Shown here: one piece after another, positions 14,000-20,189 of the stretch
How positions within the stretch are numbered: position 1 is the stretch's first letter
Layout of the letters: each line of letters opens with the position of its first letter
Assembly: GCA_004554075.1 (NCBI GenBank)
Contig: SFOB01000036.1
Coordinates: forward strand, 1-22,084
DNA: 22,084 nt
Direction of reading: 5' to 3'
Origin: Treponema sp.
GTDB taxonomy: Bacteria; Spirochaetota; Spirochaetia; Treponematales; Treponemataceae
Made by a program: the position numbers and the translations under genes
The notes under the pieces: model-generated
The model's database searches: none
Told to the model about the DNA's origin: nothing
Seen by the model: only the letters and a program-made list of their open reading frames with translations

Positions 14000-15673
14000 T
14001 TATTGTATTTTAATAACCAAAAGGCTCTGATCATCATACTGCTGGGCAGTTCCACAATATTTCTTCAAATCGTCTTTTACACGGTTTGAAATATCTTTAG
14101 CTGCTGCACCGGCATTTTTAACAATTACTTTTTTAAGATTCTCAATAGAATATTGTACACCATTTTCATTGAGAGATTCAAGTAATCCGTCGGTACATGT
14201 AGCAAGAATATCACCCGAATTAAGTTTGAGTGCAAGATTAGTAAATACAGTATCTTTTGTAACTCCCATTGGTTCACTTGGTACAGAAACCTGTTTAATA
14301 GTTCCTTCTGAAACTGAATAGTGGAATACAGGGTTGTTACCACAGGTACTTATTTCTGCCTCTTTTGTTGTTGCATCATAATTAATGAGGGCAATACTTG
14401 CAAAATGGTCAATTTTTGAACTTTCAAGACAGATACCTCTGTTAGCCCATGACATAATTGTAGAAGCAGACTGGGCTGTATGAACTGCAAGGCGGAGAAT
14501 AGCACGAATCATAATCATAACGATAAGTGAGTTCATGCCCTTTCCAGCGATATCTGCCATAACAAAGGAAATACGGTCTTTTCTTGAAACAAGAATATCA
14601 TAATAGTCGCCGCAGACATTTTCTGCAGGATTTGAATAACAGCCGATTGAAAGACCTGGAATAACAGGGAGCTTTGCAGGGAGCATATCCTTCTGATATT
14701 TAGAAGCAATAGAGCCACCTTTATTCAATTCTGTGTGTTCTGCATAATCAAGGAAGCTGTAAAGTGGTTTAATAGCAGTAGAAACTGATTCTGCAAGCAT
14801 AACTGCTGTATCAAAATCATCTTTATTAAACTTTTCGCTGTCTGGTTTACGTGCAAGACCTACAAGACCTACAACTGCATCCATCTGTTTGATTGGAGCG
14901 AAAATGTAAGATCCACAGCGGAGGAACTCTTCTGGTCCGTTCTGATATACACGTGGGTCTTTTACTGAGTCTGTAATGAGAACTGGCTGACCTTCTGTAA
15001 AAATCTGTCCAAAAATATTGTCCTGAAGAGGGAACTGTGCAAAACGAAGGTTTGTTTCTACACGGATTGGCTTATGAGGAAGGTCTTCCGGCAGTTTATA
15101 TGGTGGAGGGAAGGCTCCTTTAAATGATTTTACAGCAAGAGTGTTATCATAATCATCTGCAATAAGGAAAATACAACCGTCTGCGTGAACCTTTTCTGTC
15201 ATAAGGTCATTACAGTACTCGAGGAAGTTTTCCATACTGTTGTTATTTGTAAAGAATGTAGAAAGTTTTGCGATAAGATCGCGGTTAAGTTCTATATAAC
15301 GCTGGTTTTTCTCTTCAATCTGCTGGATTACAGCTCTGTTTACCATATCGTTATCACGGGAAGCATTAATTTCAGCAGCTTTTTTAGCAGCTTTCTTTTC
15401 TTCAATCTTTTCTGGATTTACAAAAGCCTTAATAATCAGATAAGGAAGGAGTACAACTTCTGAAAGGATAATTGTAAATACAACATAAGAATAAAAGCCT
15501 TTAAAAGTACTGTAAATTGTTCCAATAAACATTATTCCGGCTGTAATAAAGAATGTAAGGCTGATTTTTGCCTTATTTCTCAGCTTAATTATCAGAAGAA
15601 AAAGGAAAAGCAGAGCACTTATTCCGGCGGCAATGTAAAGAGGGACATTTATAAATGAATCAATGGTAAACAA
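14000..15673 (-). CDS. Membrane GAF-SpoIIE/PP2C phosphatase (RsbU-like)
   Basis: 557 residues. About three N-terminal membrane helices (10-30, 38-58, 62-86) lead into a Lys/Glu-rich coiled coil (88-135), a GAF sensor domain (about 145-310) and a PP2C SpoIIE phosphatase (325-557). The metal and catalytic motifs NVCGDYYDI, DIAGKGM, TCTDGLLES and YDDQSLLV are all present. It should dephosphorylate the STAS protein downstream in response to a membrane or GAF-bound signal. The start is TTG at 15673, supported by AGGAG 6 nt upstream (15680-15684) and by the absence of a better ATG before the first helix. It is the first gene of the phosphatase-STAS-GHKL run. A palindrome lies just upstream. Confidence 0.92.
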   Translation of the reverse strand: MFTIDSFINVPLYIAAGISALLFLFLLIIKLRNKAKISLTFFITAGIMFIGTIYSTFKGFYSYVVFTIILSEVVLLPYLIIKAFVNPEKIEEKKAAKKAAEINASRDNDMVNRAVIQQIEEKNQRYIELNRDLIAKLSTFFTNNNSMENFLEYCNDLMTEKVHADGCIFLIADDYDNTLAVKSFKGAFPPPYKLPEDLPHKPIRVETNLRFAQFPLQDNIFGQIFTEGQPVLITDSVKDPRVYQNGPEEFLRCGSYIFAPIKQMDAVVGLVGLARKPDSEKFNKDDFDTAVMLAESVSTAIKPLYSFLDYAEHTELNKGGSIASKYQKDMLPAKLPVIPGLSIGCYSNPAENVCGDYYDILVSRKDRISFVMADIAGKGMNSLIVMIMIRAILRLAVHTAQSASTIMSWANRGICLESSKIDHFASIALINYDATTKEAEISTCGNNPVFHYSVSEGTIKQVSVPSEPMGVTKDTVFTNLALKLNSGDILATCTDGLLESLNENGVQYSIENLKKVIVKNAGAAAKDISNRVKDDLKKYCGTAQQYDDQSLLVIKIQ

Positions 15674-15688
15674 ATTTTTCTCCTAACG

Positions 15689-15707
15689 AATATAGTATTA
15701 CTATATT
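15689..15707. promoter_or_regulatory. Palindrome upstream of the RsbU-like gene (possible operator)
   Basis: AATATAGTATTACTATATT is a perfect 9-bp inverted repeat around one central base, 16 bp upstream of the TTG start. Its left part reads TATATT on the minus strand, so it could overlap a -10 box. I see no clear -35, and the AT-richness of the region lowers the confidence. Confidence 0.35.
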
Positions 15708-15758
15708 ATCGGCATTATCTTAGATTTTAACATTGAAATTTTTAGCCGTCAAGGAATT

Positions 15759-15814
15759 GTTTTCTTCTAAAGAGAGTTGAAAGTACTTTTAAGAAACTTC
15801 TCTTATAAGAAAAC
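15759..15814. repeat. Imperfect hairpin between the partner-switching genes and the ParB-like gene
   Basis: GTTTTCTT (15759-15766) pairs with AAGAAAAC (15807-15814) and AAGAGA (15770-15775) with TCTCTT (15799-15804), with an AAAGTACTTT palindrome inside. It lies just past the stop of the ParB-like gene. It may be a 3'-end stabiliser or a terminator, but no T-tract follows on the minus strand. Confidence 0.4.
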
Positions 15815-15829
15815 TGTATTAATACGCTT

Positions 15830-16774
15830 TTACAGGGCTCCTGGTATATCACTGTTAGCATCTGTAATTGCACGGCGTAAAATAATGCATTTTATGCGGT
15901 TTAAGATGCGCTTATATACAGGGATTTTATAGTGTTTCTTAAAATCAATAACAGCTTCATCCATAGGAATGTTGTCGCCGAATTTCTTCTTTAAATCATC
16001 CCAGTAGCGGACGGTCCATACATAAAGATCTCCGAGGGTACGGCCAGGGAAGTAACGTAAGATGTATTTTTCTCTGATTATTGAAGCCAGAGGAAAATAT
16101 ACATTGTAAAACCAGGATCTTATAGCTTCTTCCATAGTTACTTCTGCTTCTTTATTCTGATTCATATAGTATTTATGGGTCAGAATATGATTATAAATTA
16201 CGTCGTAGCGTCCCGGGCTTGAAAAATCAAGACACCAGTAGTCGGTAATGTCGCCAAAACCTGTTTCGCTGTAGAAAACCCTCTTTTCATAGTTGATAAT
16301 CTGCTTTTGAATCTCCTTAAGAGAGTCTGCTCTTTTAAGTTTAATCTCACTTTGCAGGGAAACTACTTCTGCATCAATAAATTCTGTTCCACGGGTTTTT
16401 GCAACTGACACACGGTGGTTTCCATCGCGGACAAAGTATACTCCAGCAATTTCGTAAACCTTTATAGGAGGGAGAGTTATATCCTTTAAGGCTGCTTCAT
16501 CTACATGCTGCCAGCGGTTTTTAAGGTGTGTGCTTTTAGGGAAAAAACGGTTATCAAAATCATTGTAGCGGCCTTCGCTTCCTATAATTTTTTCAATAGG
16601 AATAACCTTCATTCCAACATAGGTTTCTGCGTTTGCCTTTATCATCTGCTTTACGTCATTAAGGGAAATCAGTTTTGCTTCTTCTGGAGAAAGCAGGTGC
16701 TGAATTTCATTTATAAAGGCTTTTGTGTGTGCTTTGTTAAAATCTTCTTCTGATTTTGCTTTTGAAAAATCCAT
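15830..16774 (-). CDS. ParB/sulfiredoxin-fold domain protein, function unknown
   Basis: About 314 residues. The middle part (roughly 55-135) has the ParB/Srx-like pattern: VIPIEKIIGSEGR, then PPIKVYEIAGVYFVRDGNHR (DGNHR at about 117-121) and VSVAKTRG. In ParB-type nucleases and sulfiredoxins this nucleotide-binding turn is DGxHR. The C-terminal half (about 190-314) is rich in aromatic and basic residues and I do not recognise it. A longer frame starts at 16816, but the ATG at 16774 is chosen: it follows the preceding stop by one base and has AAGGA 10-12 nt upstream, which indicates coupling. There is no helix-turn-helix and no ParA partner, so chromosome partitioning is unlikely. Confidence 0.75.
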   Translation of the reverse strand: MDFSKAKSEEDFNKAHTKAFINEIQHLLSPEEAKLISLNDVKQMIKANAETYVGMKVIPIEKIIGSEGRYNDFDNRFFPKSTHLKNRWQHVDEAALKDITLPPIKVYEIAGVYFVRDGNHRVSVAKTRGTEFIDAEVVSLQSEIKLKRADSLKEIQKQIINYEKRVFYSETGFGDITDYWCLDFSSPGRYDVIYNHILTHKYYMNQNKEAEVTMEEAIRSWFYNVYFPLASIIREKYILRYFPGRTLGDLYVWTVRYWDDLKKKFGDNIPMDEAVIDFKKHYKIPVYKRILNRIKCIILRRAITDANSDIPGAL

Positions 16775-16775
16775 C

Positions 16776-17507
16776 TTAGTTGTCCTTCTTGTCAGTAGTT
16801 GTTTCCGGTAGTTCAATTACATAATGTGCGTATGCATTGACTACGGTTGTGTCATAATACTTTCCGATGCGTTCTTCGCGTAAATCATAAAGATGAATAT
16901 GACCATGTACCATATAAGTTGGCTTGAATCTTTGTAAAAACCAGTTATAGCATTCAAAACCAAGATGGCAGGGATCTTCATGATCGTGAATATGTCTCGG
17001 AGAAGCATGAGTCATAAAGATATCAAGATATCTTCCGTATTTTAACTTGTTATAAATCAATTTTGGGGCAAGTTTCAGAAGCTTGAATTTCATCTGGGCT
17101 TCTGTAAACTGGCAGAGTCCATTGTTGTAACGGACTGTACCTGAGGTTCCTGCAATTAAAAGGGGAGTTTTTTTACCGGTAACAGGATCTTCAAAGGTCA
17201 GGTTTTCATTAATAAAAGATTTGAAGCCCAGGTAGATTGCACCATGGCCATGGATAGCCTGATCGTAATTTCTTGTATATTTGGAAGTGTCAAAATGACC
17301 ATCTCTGTGATAAAAATGATATTCCTTTAAATCGTGATTTCCAAATACAAAATATGTAGGCTTATTGAATACAGAAACTATAAAATCAACATAATCCATG
17401 GGCAAATCGCCTGCACAAAGAATGAGGTCAATGTCGGGAAATGCTTCTTTTACATTCTGGTTATAGATAAGCGGGTCAACATAGTCGGAAACACATAAAA
17501 TTTTCAT
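16776..17507 (-). CDS. Calcineurin-like metallophosphoesterase with atypical first motif
   Basis: 243 residues with the double-metal phosphoesterase layout: SDYVDP (7-12), AGDLPMDY (32-39), GNHD (56-59), THASP (166-170) and HGHIH (201-205). The first motif is normally DxH; here Asp8 is followed by Tyr-Val-Asp, so the usual His ligand is missing, although Asp11 might substitute. Substrate unknown; relatives hydrolyse phosphoproteins, nucleotides or cyclic nucleotides. Its ATG overlaps the stop of the upstream TPR gene by one base (TAATG), and the ParB-like gene starts one base after its own stop. The three genes therefore form a coupled operon. Confidence 0.87.
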   Translation of the reverse strand: MKILCVSDYVDPLIYNQNVKEAFPDIDLILCAGDLPMDYVDFIVSVFNKPTYFVFGNHDLKEYHFYHRDGHFDTSKYTRNYDQAIHGHGAIYLGFKSFINENLTFEDPVTGKKTPLLIAGTSGTVRYNNGLCQFTEAQMKFKLLKLAPKLIYNKLKYGRYLDIFMTHASPRHIHDHEDPCHLGFECYNWFLQRFKPTYMVHGHIHLYDLREERIGKYYDTTVVNAYAHYVIELPETTTDKKDN

Positions 17508-18865
17508 TATGCACCAGCTTTTGAAAGCAATGCTTCCAGTTTCTGTTTTTCTACCAGTTCAACAGGTCTGTTTTCTGCAAATCGTTTAGCTGCTGTATTA
17601 AAGCCTGAACTTGAGAAAAGGAAGGCCTTTACACTGTTCATAGACTTCATCTGATCAAGAGATTCATGAATCTGTGCTTCTTCTACTGGCTCCGGTTCGC
17701 GGTAGAAGCGGATAAAAATAACCTGTTTACGTACAGACATCCACGATTCATCGCTTTTGTTTACACCGGTAATCTGACAACCCCATTTTTTTGCATCACA
17801 GGAAAGAACCTGAAGGTTGAGCCCTTTAATAGTTGCGTTACGGCATATAATAGGAAATTCTTCATTACTGCAGGTAAGATAATCTTTAAGAAAGTCATTT
17901 GCCTGAAGGTCTTTATATTCAGAAAGTTTTGCAGAAACGTCTCGAAAACCTTTGTTTCTCTTGTAAATCAGTTCCCACTGTTCAATAGCCTTGTCTATTT
18001 TACGGCTTTTTTCATAACAGGCAGCAAGAAAATAACGTGCGTAAAGGGTTTCGCCCTGGGTTCCGTCTTTATCCAGTTCAATTGCGCGTTGGAAATCAAC
18101 AAGGGCATTATCTGTACGGCCTGCAATCATATAGCAGGAACCGTGTTCAATAATAGCCTTCTGTTTTACTTCAGGATCTCTCTGGGCTTTTTCAAAGGCT
18201 TTTATAGCTCCCTGAAGATCTTTTGCGTCTTTTAAGATTTTTCCAAGATAGTAATAAGAAGTATAGTTTTCAGGACTGAGCTTGATAGATATGTCAATTT
18301 CTTTCTTAGCTTCATTAAATTGCTTTGTACGATAAAGCATAAGACCGATTTCGGCATGAGCTTTTGCATGTTTTTTATCAAGCATTGCACATTTCTGCAT
18401 AAAACCAAGGGCCAGGTCATAACGGTTCTGATCTTCGTAAATACGGCCTACCTGATAAAAGTTTTCTGCATTCTGAGGGTCGAGTTTTGTAAGAAGAAGG
18501 AAGTTTTTAAGGGCTTCATTCTGCTGGTTATACTTAAGAAGCAGCTGTGAATATTCTGTACGGAAAGCAAGCTCGTTTATGCCTTCTCCAAACAAAGCAT
18601 TGTCATTTACATTTTTATATTCAATTACAGCAAGTTCTGTTCTGTTTTCCTTTATATAGGCTTTTCCAAGATAATAATGGGCAATATAATTCTTAGGATC
18701 CTTAGCGAGAATCTGCTTTGCTATTTTTATTGCATTCTGGGTTTTTCCCTGCTTGATAAGGCGGGGAACTGCTTCAATTCTTTTTGGAGATACAAAGTTT
18801 TTTAATATAATGATAAGAAGAGATATGATTACAACGGCAAAAACAGCTATAATGATAATAAGCAT
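17507..18865 (-). CDS. Membrane-anchored TPR protein with Mrr-like C-terminal domain
   Basis: 452 residues. An N-terminal membrane anchor (MLIIIIAVFAVVIISLLIII, 1-20) precedes about seven tetratricopeptide repeats (45-330, for example NYIAHYYLGKAYIKENRTEL and NYTSYYYLGKILKDAKDLQ). The C-terminal domain (331-452) ends in a segment (FLFSSSGFNTAAKRFAENRP followed by VELVEKQKLEALL) that resembles the end of Mrr-type restriction-endonuclease folds (TTSGFT..A..FA....IELIDG..L). The expected QxK/ExK strand reads VIFIRFYRE, so the catalytic residues seem lost; it is probably a binding module. A TTG frame extension to 18922 exists, but ATG 18865 has GGAG 6 nt upstream and places the helix at the N-terminus. 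Confidence 0.78.
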   Translation of the reverse strand: MLIIIIAVFAVVIISLLIIILKNFVSPKRIEAVPRLIKQGKTQNAIKIAKQILAKDPKNYIAHYYLGKAYIKENRTELAVIEYKNVNDNALFGEGINELAFRTEYSQLLLKYNQQNEALKNFLLLTKLDPQNAENFYQVGRIYEDQNRYDLALGFMQKCAMLDKKHAKAHAEIGLMLYRTKQFNEAKKEIDISIKLSPENYTSYYYLGKILKDAKDLQGAIKAFEKAQRDPEVKQKAIIEHGSCYMIAGRTDNALVDFQRAIELDKDGTQGETLYARYFLAACYEKSRKIDKAIEQWELIYKRNKGFRDVSAKLSEYKDLQANDFLKDYLTCSNEEFPIICRNATIKGLNLQVLSCDAKKWGCQITGVNKSDESWMSVRKQVIFIRFYREPEPVEEAQIHESLDQMKSMNSVKAFLFSSSGFNTAAKRFAENRPVELVEKQKLEALLSKAGA

Positions 18866-19003
18866 GTGATACTCCAAAGGAATCTGATGAGTTGCAATCT
18901 GCCTGGTAATTGGCTTGCTCAAAGCAGATTAAGTCTTTTCAGAATCTCTCGATAATAAGAGTATTAAATTTATGTCGATATGTCAAACACGAAGGAAGTA
19001 TAT

Positions 19004-20188
19004 ATGAAAAAATTGAAGGTATTTCTTTTTACAACCTTATTTTTCTCTGGAACATATCTTTTTTGCCAGTCGGGTGAATCTTTATTTAAGGAAAACAATG
19101 CAAAGGACGCAGTTCAGGTTCTTGAATATGAAATTATAAACGGCCAGGTTTCTGAAAACTCATATAACTTTCTTGGTTTGGGTTACTATCAGCTTGGTGA
19201 ATATGAAAAATCTCTGGATGCTTTTAAAAGAGGTCTTAAGGCTCAGCCGGAAAATGCAAAAATTCTTTCGTATAACATGGGTAACACTTATTATGCCCTT
19301 AAAGATTATAATTCTGCAGTAAGCTGCTATTCTGATGCCTTAAAAGCAGATCCTCTTTTTTATGATGCAATTTTGAACCGGGCAAATGCTCTTTTAATGG
19401 CTGGTCAGCTTCTTTCTGCCAAGGAAGAATATAGTGATTATCTTGTAAAGGCTCCGGATAACCCTCAGCGCGAGAGAATTGAACTTTTAATAAAGGCTCT
19501 TGAAGATGAGATAGCCCGCCGCGAAGAAGAAGCAAGACTTTTAGCAGAGCAAAATAAGGCTCAGTGGGAAGAGTATGATGGAAACCTTGCAGAAGATAAG
19601 ATAAAAGATTTTTCTCCGGATTGGGAACTGGTTGATGGAGATATAAATGACAGCAAGAATGAAAATGAAGAACCTGAATGGGAACGTATAAATGGTGAGA
19701 ATCCACACCCTATAGCAGATAATAGAAAGAAAGAAGAAGTAAAAGATTCGGAAGCTGATAAAGCTGAATCAAGTGCTTATTGGGAAGAGTTTGAACAGGA
19801 AGGAAATCCGGCTGTTGCAAATGCAGAAGAAATAGTAAATGATGAAGAAGACTGGCTTGCCTTCAGTGATGAAGAAATTGATGAGATGAAAGAACTTGAA
19901 AAGCAGTCTCAGGCAGAACATGAAAAGTGGCTTGAAAATGAGCGCAGAAAGAGAGAGGAAATAGCCAGCCGGGAAGCACAGACAAAAAAGAAAGAACAGC
20001 AGAATGCTCTTGAAGAAGAAAAAAGAATGCGCGAGCAGCTGCTGGAAGAAATGCGGAAATCAGAGGAAGAAAGAAGAAAAAAACTGCTTGAAGATGTTGC
20101 TAATTCTTTGCAGGGAAGCGATTCTACCAACCTGACCTCTGGAGCAGAAGATTTGATAGATTATGATCTGGAAGGAGAGCTGGATTAA
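19004..20188 (+). CDS. Exported TPR protein with tryptophan-acidic repeats
   Basis: 394 residues. The N-terminus MKKLKVFLFTTLFFSGTYLF is a signal peptide. The following Cys gives a poor lipobox (Phe at -1), so lipidation is uncertain. Three to four TPRs occupy about 20-160 (for example YNFLGLGYYQLGEYEKSLDA). The rest is highly acidic and charged, with a coiled coil at 290-375. Within it a short motif recurs: QWEEYDG, DWELVDG, EWERING, YWEEFEQ and DWLAFSD, the first three Trp being exactly 19 residues apart. An in-frame ATG at 18980 exists, but GAAGGAAG at 18991-18998 fits the start at 19004. The next TPR gene begins one base after its stop. Possible relatives are the TPR proteins of Bat-type operons (inference). 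Confidence 0.85.
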   Translation: MKKLKVFLFTTLFFSGTYLFCQSGESLFKENNAKDAVQVLEYEIINGQVSENSYNFLGLGYYQLGEYEKSLDAFKRGLKAQPENAKILSYNMGNTYYALKDYNSAVSCYSDALKADPLFYDAILNRANALLMAGQLLSAKEEYSDYLVKAPDNPQRERIELLIKALEDEIARREEEARLLAEQNKAQWEEYDGNLAEDKIKDFSPDWELVDGDINDSKNENEEPEWERINGENPHPIADNRKKEEVKDSEADKAESSAYWEEFEQEGNPAVANAEEIVNDEEDWLAFSDEEIDEMKELEKQSQAEHEKWLENERRKREEIASREAQTKKKEQQNALEEEKRMREQLLEEMRKSEEERRKKLLEDVANSLQGSDSTNLTSGAEDLIDYDLEGELD

Positions 20189-20189
20189 A

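Noticed and set aside
17666..18235. 189-codon open frame opposite the TPR-Mrr-like gene
   Set aside because: Composition (many Phe, Cys and Val) is typical of antisense reading of AT-rich TPR coding sequence; no family match and no start signal.
18866..18922. TTG-start extension of the TPR-Mrr-like protein
   Set aside because: ATG 18865 has GGAG at a 6-nt spacing and puts the membrane helix at the N-terminus; the TTG has no ribosome-binding site.
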